Of a stretch of DNA of 28,898 nt, positions 15,440 through 22,639 are shown in pieces; within the stretch, counting starts at the first letter, position 1; each line of letters opens with the position of its first letter. Both the position numbers and the translations under genes were made by a program. A model generated the notes under the pieces. That model searched no databases and was not told where the DNA came from. It saw nothing but the letters and a program-made list of their open reading frames with translations. This DNA is from Bacillota bacterium (GTDB lineage: Bacteria > Bacillota > Clostridia > Clostridiales > Caloramatoraceae): positions 1 through 28,898 of the forward strand of contig JAEWEN010000095.1 of the NCBI GenBank assembly GCA_023389275.1. Direction: 5' to 3'.

Positions 15440-16288
15440 TTGGCAGGAGCAGGATTACTTGATCTAAAAAGAAGAATAAAATCTGTATCTAGCACCCGTA
15501 AGATAACAAAGGCAATGGGACTTGTTGCTACATCAAAATTTAGAAAGCTTAGAGAAAGAGCAGAAGGAACTACTCCTTATTTTGAAAAATTTGAGGCTTC
15601 TATAAAAGAACTTGCTTTATCTTCAGAGGTTCAAGCTTCAAAATATTTTCATAGTGTAGAAGGTAAAAAAGATATATACATTGTTTTAAGTTCAGATTCA
15701 GGACTTTGTGGAGGTTACAACACAAATATCCTAAATGAAACTCTTAGAACTATTAAAGATAAAGATATATCTTTAATAACAGTAGGGCAAAAAGCTCGTG
15801 GATTTTTTAAAGCAAGAAATTTTGATACAATGGCAGAATTTGTTGATCTTGGACCAACACCTTCTTATAAAGATTGTGTTGATATTATAAGACCAGCAAT
15901 AAATGCCTTTGAAAAACAGGAAGCATCAAATGTATATGTTGTATATACTAAGTTCCATTCACCAGTTAAACAAACGGTAGAATTTTTAAAGGTTTTACCA
16001 ATGGAAAAAGTAGAAGGAGCTAAGGGACGTGAAATGGTTTTCGAACCTTCAGCTGCTGAAATATTTGATTATATCGTACCAAAATATATAAGTACTACAA
16101 TGTTCTATGCCACTGTAAACTCTATTGCTAGTGAGTATAGTAGTAGAATGACTGCAATGGATAATGCAACTAAAAATGCAGATGAGCTTATAGATGCATT
16201 AAAACTTCAGTTTAACAGAGCAAGACAAAGTAGTATAACTCAAGAAATAACGGAGATCGTAGGTGGAGCAGAAGCTCTTAACGACTAA
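15440..16288 (+). CDS. atpG: ATP synthase F1 subunit gamma
   Basis: A 282-residue central rotor shaft. The N-terminal helix LKRRIKSVSSTRKITKAM (from residue 9) and the C-terminal helix ending RQSSITQEITEIVGGAEAL are the two coiled-coil strands that turn inside the alpha/beta ring. The middle Rossmann-like domain has SSDSGLCGGYNTNI. Translation starts at TTG 15440, six bases after the very strong AAGGAGGTG (15426-15434); no ATG fits. Eleven bases separate it from atpD. Confidence 0.97.
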   Translation: MAGAGLLDLKRRIKSVSSTRKITKAMGLVATSKFRKLRERAEGTTPYFEKFEASIKELALSSEVQASKYFHSVEGKKDIYIVLSSDSGLCGGYNTNILNETLRTIKDKDISLITVGQKARGFFKARNFDTMAEFVDLGPTPSYKDCVDIIRPAINAFEKQEASNVYVVYTKFHSPVKQTVEFLKVLPMEKVEGAKGREMVFEPSAAEIFDYIVPKYISTTMFYATVNSIASEYSSRMTAMDNATKNADELIDALKLQFNRARQSSITQEITEIVGGAEALND

Positions 16289-16299
16289 GGAGGGAGAAT

Positions 16300-17691
16300 A
16301 TGGCACAAAATATAGGTAAAATAATTCAAGTAATCGGACCTGTTTTAGACATAAAGTTTGAAGATGGCCATCTTCCTGAAATATACAATGCTATTACTGT
16401 AGAAAATGGTGACAAAAAAATAGTAACAGAAGTTATGCAGCATATAGGAGACGATGTTGTAAGAACAGTTAGTATGGAAGCTACAGAAGGTATTGTAAGG
16501 GGAATGAAAGCTGTTGATACAGGAGCTCCAATATCAGTTCCAGTTGGAGATGCAACACTTGGAAGACTTTTCAACGTTTTAGGAGAGCCAATAGATAATG
16601 CAGGAGATGTAAGTGCAAAGGAAGTATATCCTATACATAGACCAGCTCCATCATTTGAAGAACAATCAGTTGCACCTGAAATGTTTGAAACAGGAATTAA
16701 GGTTGTTGACCTTTTAGCTCCTTACCAAAGAGGAGGAAAAATAGGTCTATTTGGAGGAGCTGGAGTTGGTAAAACAGTTCTTATCCAGGAGCTTATTAAC
16801 AATATAGCAAAACAACACGGTGGACTTTCAGTATTTACAGGTGTTGGAGAGAGAACAAGAGAAGGAAACGACCTTTACTACGAAATGAAGGATTCAGGGG
16901 TTATTGCTAAAACTGCCCTAGTATTTGGACAGATGAACGAACCACCTGGAGCTAGAATGAGGGTTGCTCTAACAGGACTTACAATGGCTGAGTACTTTAG
17001 AGATCAAGGTCAAGACGTACTTTTATTTATAGATAACATATTCAGATTCTCACAAGCAGGTTCTGAGGTTTCAGCGCTACTTGGAAGAATTCCTTCAGCG
17101 GTTGGATATCAGCCAACACTTGCAACTGAGATGGGTGCAATGCAAGAGAGAATCACAACTACTAAAAATGGTTCTATCACATCAGTTCAAGCAGTTTACG
17201 TTCCAGCAGACGACTTAACTGACCCAGCACCAGCTACAACATTTACATTCCTTGATGCAACAACAGTTCTTTCAAGATCAATATCAGAGCTTGGTATTTA
17301 CCCAGCAGTTGATCCACTAGAGTCTAGTTCTAGAATTCTAGATCCAAGAGTTGTTGGAGAAGAACATTATGAAGTTGCTCAAAGAGTTAAAAACATACTT
17401 CAAAGATATAAAGAACTTCAAGATATTATAGCTATCCTTGGTATTGACGAATTATCAGAAGAAGATAAACTTGTTGTATCAAGAGCTAGAAAAATTCAAA
17501 GATTCCTTTCTCAGCCATTTGATGTTGCTGAACAGTTTACAGGAATGCAAGGTAAATATGTTCCTGTAAAAGAAACTATTAGAGGATTTAAGGAAATTCT
17601 TGAAGGAAAACATGATGATATTCCTGAAGGAGCATTCCTATTTGTAGGTTCAATTGAAGAAGCTGTAGAAAAAGCTAAGGCTATGGCATAG
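16300..17691 (+). CDS. atpD: ATP synthase F1 subunit beta
   Basis: A 463-residue catalytic subunit. Walker A is GGAGVGKT (152-159, Lys158), followed by the catalytic glutamate region GERTREGNDLY, Walker B LLFIDNIFRF, and the DELSEEDKLVVSRARKIQ region, which matches the C-terminal DELSEED motif. The ATG is preceded by AAGGAGGG. It lies 17 bases before atpC. Composition and length are normal. Confidence 0.98.
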   Translation: MAQNIGKIIQVIGPVLDIKFEDGHLPEIYNAITVENGDKKIVTEVMQHIGDDVVRTVSMEATEGIVRGMKAVDTGAPISVPVGDATLGRLFNVLGEPIDNAGDVSAKEVYPIHRPAPSFEEQSVAPEMFETGIKVVDLLAPYQRGGKIGLFGGAGVGKTVLIQELINNIAKQHGGLSVFTGVGERTREGNDLYYEMKDSGVIAKTALVFGQMNEPPGARMRVALTGLTMAEYFRDQGQDVLLFIDNIFRFSQAGSEVSALLGRIPSAVGYQPTLATEMGAMQERITTTKNGSITSVQAVYVPADDLTDPAPATTFTFLDATTVLSRSISELGIYPAVDPLESSSRILDPRVVGEEHYEVAQRVKNILQRYKELQDIIAILGIDELSEEDKLVVSRARKIQRFLSQPFDVAEQFTGMQGKYVPVKETIRGFKEILEGKHDDIPEGAFLFVGSIEEAVEKAKAMA

Positions 17692-17708
17692 TCTAGGGGT
17701 GATTTTAA

Positions 17709-18113
17709 ATGGAAAAATTTGAAATAGAAATAGTTACTCCTGAAAAGAAATTCTTTAAAGGAGAAGTTGAGTCTATTAACTTAACTACACTAAACGGTAA
17801 AGTTCAAATCCTTGCAAATCACATTGCCTACGTAACAGGATTAAAGCCTGGTATAATAAAGATAGTTGAAAATGGTAAGGAAAAGATCGCTAGTTTATCA
17901 GGTGGTTTTATACAGTTTGCTGAAAACAAAGGAGTTATCCTTGCAGATGCAGCTGAATGGCCACAGGAAATAGACGTTGAAAGAGCAAATAAAGCTAAAG
18001 AAAGAGCAGAAAAAAGACTTCAAAGTAAAGCTTCTGAAGATATTGATATATCTAGAGCTCAACTTGCACTTTCACGTGCTTTATCTAGAATTAATGCTTC
18101 AAGTTATAAGTAA
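17709..18113 (+). CDS. atpC: ATP synthase F1 subunit epsilon
   Basis: A 134-residue rotor subunit. The N-terminal beta sandwich (EIVTPEKKFFKGEVESI, GKVQILANHIAYV, SLSGGFIQFAENKGVILAD) binds the gamma/c-ring junction. The C-terminal helical hairpin (VERANKAKERAEKRLQ... and AQLALSRALSRINAS) is full length, so the self-inhibitory conformation is possible. It is the last gene of the operon; the terminator stem starts 3 bases after the stop codon. Confidence 0.95.
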   Translation: MEKFEIEIVTPEKKFFKGEVESINLTTLNGKVQILANHIAYVTGLKPGIIKIVENGKEKIASLSGGFIQFAENKGVILADAAEWPQEIDVERANKAKERAEKRLQSKASEDIDISRAQLALSRALSRINASSYK

Positions 18114-18115
18114 GA

Positions 18116-18150
18116 AAAAGGCTGATTTTAAAATCAGCCTTTTATTTTTT
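18116..18150. terminator. Bidirectional terminator between atpC and murA
   Basis: AAAAGGCTGATTTT (18116-18129) and its exact reverse complement (18130-18143) form a 28-base perfect palindrome. A T-run follows on the plus strand and an A-run precedes it, giving a T-run for the minus strand too. The murA stop codon TGA (18136-18134) is inside the stem. Confidence 0.9.
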
Positions 18151-19393
18151 CAATATCAGCACCTATTCCTTGAAGTTTTTTAGATATATCAACATATCCT
18201 CTTTCTATATGATAAATATCTGAAATAGTAGTTTCTCCTCTTGCATAAAGTCCTGCTAAAATTAAAGCGGCACCAGCTCTAAGATCTGTTGCTGTAACCT
18301 TTGCACCAGTTAAGTTTTTAGTACCTTTAACAATAGAAAGTCTTCCATCTATTTTAATATCAGCACCCATTCTTCTAAATTCATTTACATGCATAAACCT
18401 GTTTTCAAAAACTGTTTCTGTAAATATAGAAGTACCACTAGCAATACTCATTAAAGCCATAAATTGAGATTGCATGTCTGTTGGAAACCCTGGATATGGT
18501 AGTGTTTTTATATCAACAGGAGTAATATTTCCATCAGAAATAACTCTAACTTTATTATGACCTTCCATAATAGTAACCCCTGATTCTTGTAGCTTTGCGA
18601 TAATAGGACGTACATGGTCTGTTATAACATTTTCTACAACAACATCTCCTCCAGTAATTGCAGATGCAATCATAAATGTACCTGCTTCAATTCTATCAGG
18701 TATAAAAGTGTGTGAGGCCTTAGATAAAGAGTCTACTCCAATGATTTTAACACTATCAGTTCCAGCCCCTGTTATTTTACATCCTATACTATTTAAAAAG
18801 TTTGCTAAATCTTCTATTTCAGGTTCTTCAGCTGCATTTTCAATAATAGTTTCTCCATCAGCAAGACACGCTGCCATCATTATATTTTCAGTTGCACCAA
18901 CTGATGGGAAGTCTAAATATATTTTACATCCTTTTAATTTTTCACATGAAGCTTCTACAAATCCAAATCCACTTTCTATTTTAGCACCAAGTGCTGCAAA
19001 TCCTTTAAGATGAAGATCAATTGGTCTTGTTCCAATGTTGCATCCTCCAGGAAGAGAAATTTTAACTCTACCATATCTTGCAAGAAGTGGTCCCATAACT
19101 AAAAAAGAAGCACGCATTTTTCCTACTAAATCAGAATTTGGTTCTAGGGATATAATGTTTTTTGAACATGCTTCTAGTGTACATGTTACAGGGTCTATAT
19201 TTATTTCTGTACCTAATGATTTTAAAACTTCAGAAATTACATAAACATCATTTAAAAGAGGTATATCGTTTAAAATACACTTTCCATCAGTTAAAAGAGT
19301 AGAGGCTATGATAGGTAAAACTGAATTTTTAGCTGCACTTACTTTTATTTTACCTTTAAGTCTTTTATTGCCTTTTACAATTATTTTATCCAT
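18134..19393 (-). CDS. murA: UDP-N-acetylglucosamine 1-carboxyvinyltransferase
   Basis: A 419-residue cytosolic enzyme that transfers enolpyruvate from PEP to UDP-GlcNAc, the first committed step of peptidoglycan synthesis. The catalytic cysteine is C118 in GGCNIGTRPIDLH, the residue that fosfomycin alkylates. Early KNSVLPIIAS and late DLRAGAALILAGLYARGETTI motifs (here DLRAGAALILAGL) are typical. Many Firmicutes carry two murA copies; the position beside ywmB and spoIID corresponds to B. subtilis murAA. The ATG at 19393 is preceded by GGAGG on the minus strand. It forms an operon with ywmB, 17 bases upstream. Confidence 0.96.
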   Translation of the reverse strand: MDKIIVKGNKRLKGKIKVSAAKNSVLPIIASTLLTDGKCILNDIPLLNDVYVISEVLKSLGTEINIDPVTCTLEACSKNIISLEPNSDLVGKMRASFLVMGPLLARYGRVKISLPGGCNIGTRPIDLHLKGFAALGAKIESGFGFVEASCEKLKGCKIYLDFPSVGATENIMMAACLADGETIIENAAEEPEIEDLANFLNSIGCKITGAGTDSVKIIGVDSLSKASHTFIPDRIEAGTFMIASAITGGDVVVENVITDHVRPIIAKLQESGVTIMEGHNKVRVISDGNITPVDIKTLPYPGFPTDMQSQFMALMSIASGTSIFTETVFENRFMHVNEFRRMGADIKIDGRLSIVKGTKNLTGAKVTATDLRAGAALILAGLYARGETTISDIYHIERGYVDISKKLQGIGADIEKIKG

Positions 19394-19410
19394 AATAATC
19401 CTCCATAAAA

Positions 19411-20106
19411 TTAATAATCACTTAATACAACAGGGTTTGCAACCCATATGTAACTACAATTATCATATGAAGAATATTTTCCAGAAGCTTGAATATTAAT
19501 TTTATTATTATCTAATAAAATATAATCATTGAATTTATTAGAATATCCAGAAAAACTTACACTTGAGTCCTCGTAGTCTTTATTAAAGTTTATATTTGAG
19601 TTAGATAGCATATATGAAATAGAAGAAGAAATTTTTGATGCACTTAAATTATTATTTATTTTACCAAGGACTTGACATGAAGTTATTGGTTTTTTGTCAT
19701 AATATAAAAGCATTTGATGAATATTCTCCTTTATATCAATAATATTCATATTAGCAATATTATGTGAATAAAATATAGAGATATATTTTTGTGATTTTAT
19801 CTTTTTATTTGATATATTTATTTCTATTTTAATATTTTCTCCATTATATGTAGCATTTACAGAATTTGAATGTTTTGTAATATTAAAATTTTTTTCTTTA
19901 AAATTTTTATTTATAAATGATTTTATTATGTTTTCATTACTTAAATCAGATGAAAAGCTTGCAAAGCCTAACACTTGTTTATCTTCAATTTTAATATTTG
20001 ATTTTAACAGTATATCCTCAAGAGAATTTGCTTTAGAATATGCCTTTGAACTTTGAAGAAAAAAAACACTACAAACTATTAATGTAAATATAAAATACTT
20101 TTTCAT
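19411..20106 (-). CDS. ywmB: YwmB-family exported protein
   Basis: A 231-residue protein with a signal peptide or N-terminal membrane anchor (MKKYFIFTLIVCSVFFLQ, then a short polar region ending near residue 25). The rest is beta-rich and Asn/Ser-rich. Sequence similarity to YwmB is not obvious by eye; I assign it mainly from position between murA and the divergent spoIID, as in B. subtilis, and from size and export signal. YwmB-family proteins have a TATA-box-binding-protein-like fold of unknown function. The ATG at 20106 follows AGGGGGGA. It is probably transcribed with murA. Confidence 0.7.
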   Translation of the reverse strand: MKKYFIFTLIVCSVFFLQSSKAYSKANSLEDILLKSNIKIEDKQVLGFASFSSDLSNENIIKSFINKNFKEKNFNITKHSNSVNATYNGENIKIEINISNKKIKSQKYISIFYSHNIANMNIIDIKENIHQMLLYYDKKPITSCQVLGKINNNLSASKISSSISYMLSNSNINFNKDYEDSSVSFSGYSNKFNDYILLDNNKINIQASGKYSSYDNCSYIWVANPVVLSDY

Positions 20107-20155
20107 AATAAGTCCCCCCTAATTTCAATATAATATAATTATTTCCAAAAAATAT

Positions 20156-20167
20156 AGTATTAATACT
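20156..20167. repeat. Perfect 12-base palindrome in the ywmB-spoIID gap
   Basis: AGTATTAATACT reads the same on both strands. It lies 50 bases upstream of ywmB and 85 bases upstream of spoIID, in a divergent promoter region where an operator could act. A short AT-rich palindrome can also arise by chance. Confidence 0.3.
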
Positions 20168-20185
20168 TTTAACCAATATATTTAA

Positions 20186-20215
20186 GTAATATTTATTTAA
20201 ATAGTAAAATAATCT
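20186..20215 (+). promoter_or_regulatory. Candidate sigma-E promoter of spoIID
   Basis: GTAATATT (20186-20193) matches the B. subtilis sigma-E -35 consensus GKMATATT at every position. After a 14-base spacer AATAATCT (20208-20215) matches CATACAMT at five of eight positions. The start would be near 20222, leaving a 30-base leader. spoIID is a known sigma-E gene, which supports this. Confidence 0.5.
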
Positions 20216-20251
20216 AGTTTATAACTGGAACTTTAGAAAAGGAACAAAAAT

Positions 20252-21301
20252 ATGATTAAAAAAATAGCGTTACTTATTTTATTTACAATTGTTTTACTAA
20301 TAGGAATTCCAGCAGGTATAGTTGGAATTGAAAGTATATTTAAAACTCCTTCACTAAAGGAAAGTAGTGAAAAGGTAGTTATCAAAGAGAAAAAAGAAGA
20401 AAGCACAAAGGTTAAGGATACATCAAAGGATAATGTTAGTATAAAGGTTTACTATACTAAGGAGAAAAAAATATTAACACTTCCTATAGAAGAATATATA
20501 AAACTTGTTGTTTCGTCTGAAATGCCTGCAAGTTTTAGTGATGAGGCACTAAAGGCACAATCTGTAGCTGCAAGAAGTTTTTTAATTCCAAAGGTTAAGT
20601 CACTTGGAGGAACCCCTTGCCCTAAGGCAAATGGCGCTGATGTATGTAGTGATGTCCATTGTCAGGCCTTTGTACCTAAAGAGCAAAGAATGAAGCTTTG
20701 GGGAGCAGAAGCCGATGCTAAATGGAAAAAGGTTTCAAGTGCAGTAGATGAAACTAAATCTAAGGTTTTAACCTATAATAATGAAATAGCTAAATACATA
20801 AAATATTTTTCAACAAGTGGAGGTAAAACTGAAGATTCTGTAGAGGTTTTTGGAACTGCTCAGCCATATTTAAAAAGTGTTGCTACTATTGAAGAAAAAG
20901 AATCTCCAAATTATAAAACAACAGAAACTTTTAAAAGAGAAGAAGTTGTATCAAAAGTAAAAGCTAAATATAAAGATGCTAAGGTTGACGCTAAGAATAT
21001 TGATAAGCAAATGAAAATAACTGAGAAAACAGCAGGTGGAAGAGTAAAATCTATTAATATAGGAGGAAAAGTTTTAACAGGAACAGAGGTTAGAAGCTTA
21101 TTTTCTTTAAAATCTGCTGATTTTACATTAGGATTTGATAAGGCAAGTGTTGTTTTTTATGTTAAAGGTTATGGACACGGAGTTGGTATGAGTCAATGGG
21201 GAGCCCATGAAATGGGTAAACAAGGCAAAAATTATACTGAGATTTTAAAACATTATTACACAGGTATTTCAATAGATGATTATAAAAAGTATATAAAATG
21301 A
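20252..21301 (+). CDS. spoIID: Stage II sporulation protein D, lytic transglycosylase
   Basis: A 349-residue mother-cell membrane protein that cuts peptidoglycan during engulfment together with SpoIIM and SpoIIP. A single N-terminal membrane segment (about 5-26) is followed by a charged linker and the SpoIID domain. E90 in SSEMPASFSDEALKAQS aligns with the catalytic glutamate of B. subtilis SpoIID (E88). C123, C132, H136 and C137 form a Cys/His-rich insert like the zinc-binding one described in C. difficile SpoIID. YFSTSGGKTEDS and YGHGVGMSQWGAHEMG are conserved family motifs. The gene has its own candidate sigma-E promoter and its own terminator. Confidence 0.95.
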   Translation: MIKKIALLILFTIVLLIGIPAGIVGIESIFKTPSLKESSEKVVIKEKKEESTKVKDTSKDNVSIKVYYTKEKKILTLPIEEYIKLVVSSEMPASFSDEALKAQSVAARSFLIPKVKSLGGTPCPKANGADVCSDVHCQAFVPKEQRMKLWGAEADAKWKKVSSAVDETKSKVLTYNNEIAKYIKYFSTSGGKTEDSVEVFGTAQPYLKSVATIEEKESPNYKTTETFKREEVVSKVKAKYKDAKVDAKNIDKQMKITEKTAGGRVKSINIGGKVLTGTEVRSLFSLKSADFTLGFDKASVVFYVKGYGHGVGMSQWGAHEMGKQGKNYTEILKHYYTGISIDDYKKYIK

Positions 21302-21311
21302 TTTTTTGGTC

Positions 21312-21346
21312 AAAACTGTTAGGTAAATAAACCTAGCAGTTTTTTT
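21312..21346 (+). terminator. Intrinsic terminator after spoIID
   Basis: AAAACTGTTAGGT (21312-21324) pairs with ACCTAGCAGTTTT (21331-21343), one pair being G-U, with a 6-base loop and seven consecutive T at the end. Confidence 0.9.
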
Positions 21347-21368
21347 AATATAAAATTTTAAGAATTAT

Positions 21369-21398
21369 GTATTAAATTACAAAAACGGGTTAAAAATA
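21369..21398 (+). promoter_or_regulatory. Candidate forespore promoter of spoIIQ
   Basis: GTATT (21369-21373) matches sigma-F -35 GYATA at four of five positions. After 15 bases GTTAAAAATA (21389-21398) matches GGNNANAHTR at six of seven fixed positions. The spacing is right and spoIIQ is a sigma-F gene in B. subtilis. The weak point is that transcription would begin close to 21405, at the edge of the ribosome binding site. Confidence 0.35.
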
Positions 21399-21416
21399 CA
21401 AATGGAGGTGTTATTT

Positions 21417-22217
21417 ATGGGAATGAAAAATCAAAAAAATAAAAGTAACTTATTAAAAAAAGAAGGGTTTTATGTAGTTTTATTTATTTGTCTTTGTGTA
21501 GTTGCTGTTATAGCGGTTTACATATCAAAGACTAATTCTTTAAAACAAAACCCAGAGGTAGCTAAAAAAGAAACAACTAAAGTTGAGGAAAAAATGCAAG
21601 ATGCTCAACAAGTTAAAAAAGAAGAAGAGGCAGTTGCTACAATGAAAAATGCTAAAAAAGAAGAAGCTGCTAAAAAAGACACTAAAGAAAAATCTGAAAG
21701 TAAAAAAGAAGAATCTAAGGAAAACAGTAAAGAAAATGATAAAGAAACTTCAGCTAAAAAAGCAACAATTAGCTTAACTATGCCAGTTAAAGGTGAGGTT
21801 ATAAAACAGTTTTCAAAACAAGAAATGCAGTATACAAAATCACTAGATCTTTGGGAAACACATGAGGCAGTTAATATAGGATGTAGTCTTGGAGATGAAG
21901 TTAAATCAGCAGCTAAAGGAAAAGTTGTTGAAATATATAACGATGAAAAGGTAGAAAAAAGCCGTAAATCAGGATATGGATTAACTGTTGTAATAGAACA
22001 TGAAAATGGTTTTAGAACAGTTTATGCAAACTTAGCTGATAATGTAAAGGTTAAAAAAGGAGAGACAGTTAATCAGGGAGCTGTTATTGGAGTGGTAGGA
22101 GATACATCAGTTAGAGAAGCTGTAAAAGATAATGGACCACACCTACATTTTGGACTTTTACAGAAAAAAGATAAGGATTACGAAACAGTAGATCCATTAA
22201 CTTATATTAAAAAATAA
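21417..22217 (+). CDS. spoIIQ: SpoIIQ-like M23/LytM-domain protein with altered active site
   Basis: A 266-residue protein assigned as SpoIIQ from its place between spoIID and spoIIID and its layout: one membrane helix (about 17-37), a Lys/Glu-rich low-complexity linker (about 44-115), then an M23 (LytM) domain. SpoIIQ binds SpoIIIAH across the engulfing septum. The zinc residues are only partly kept: H149 is present, the HxxxD aspartate is N153, the YxHL histidine is N205 (TVYANL), while H242-L-H244 is intact. Enzyme activity is therefore doubtful. An ATG at 21402 overlaps the ribosome binding site GGAGGTG (21404-21410), so I use the ATG at 21417, six bases after it. Confidence 0.88.
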   Translation: MGMKNQKNKSNLLKKEGFYVVLFICLCVVAVIAVYISKTNSLKQNPEVAKKETTKVEEKMQDAQQVKKEEEAVATMKNAKKEEAAKKDTKEKSESKKEESKENSKENDKETSAKKATISLTMPVKGEVIKQFSKQEMQYTKSLDLWETHEAVNIGCSLGDEVKSAAKGKVVEIYNDEKVEKSRKSGYGLTVVIEHENGFRTVYANLADNVKVKKGETVNQGAVIGVVGDTSVREAVKDNGPHLHFGLLQKKDKDYETVDPLTYIKK

Positions 22218-22220
22218 TTT

Positions 22221-22241
22221 AAGGGCACCTTGTGTGCCCTT
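22221..22241 (+). terminator. Hairpin between spoIIQ and spoIIID, possible weak terminator
   Basis: AAGGGCAC (22221-22228) pairs perfectly with GTGCCCTT (22234-22241) around a 5-base loop. The following AATAAAATCTTT is not a clean T-tract, so termination may be partial. Bases downstream lead straight into the spoIIID ribosome binding site. Confidence 0.5.
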
Positions 22242-22269
22242 AATAAAATCTTTGGAAGGAGAAGTTAAG

Positions 22270-22545
22270 TTGAAGTTATATATAGAAGAAAGAGTTATGG
22301 AAATAGCTAATTATATTATAGAGTCAAAATCTACAATAAGACATGCTGCTAAAAAGTTTGGTGTTAGCAAATCTACTGTACATAAAGATGTAACAGAAAG
22401 GCTTCCAAGAATAAATCCTCAAGTAGCTAAAGAAGCTAAAAATATACTTGATTTAAACAAAGCAGAAAGACACATTAGAGGTGGAAAAGCTACTAAATTA
22501 AAATATGACATTAAAAATGATGAAAAAAATGTGGAAATATCTTAA
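22270..22545 (+). CDS. spoIIID: Sporulation transcriptional regulator SpoIIID
   Basis: A 91-residue DNA-binding protein that activates and represses mother-cell genes between the sigma-E and sigma-K stages. The helix-turn-helix is STIRHAAKKFGVSKSTVHKD (about 23-42), followed by the basic C-terminal helix region RHIRGGKATKLKY that contacts DNA in B. subtilis SpoIIID. Length matches the family (about 90). A GTG at 22234 is in frame, but lies in the preceding hairpin and gives an atypical N-terminus. The TTG at 22270 is 7 bases after AAGGAGA (22256-22262) and gives MKLYIEERV, so it is the likely start. A terminator overlaps the stop codon. Confidence 0.95.
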   Translation: MKLYIEERVMEIANYIIESKSTIRHAAKKFGVSKSTVHKDVTERLPRINPQVAKEAKNILDLNKAERHIRGGKATKLKYDIKNDEKNVEIS

Positions 22546-22581
22546 AAAAGTATAAACTTTAGAAGGAGTTTGTATTTTTTT
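22545..22581 (+). terminator. Intrinsic terminator after spoIIID
   Basis: AAAAAGTATAAACT (22545-22558) pairs with AGTTTGTATTTTTT (22567-22580), with two G-U pairs and an 8-base loop, ending in a long T-run. Confidence 0.75.
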
Positions 22582-22639
22582 ATAGAATTAAGACCATTAG
22601 TAATGTCTAAATTTATATAATGAGGAGTGAATAAATGCT

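Noticed and set aside
21402..21416. ATG at 21402 as the spoIIQ start
   Set aside because: It overlaps the ribosome binding site that serves the ATG at 21417.
22616..22621. Perfect TATAAT just before mbl
   Set aside because: Transcription would start inside or after the ribosome binding site at 22622-22627, and there is no -35 at a fitting distance.
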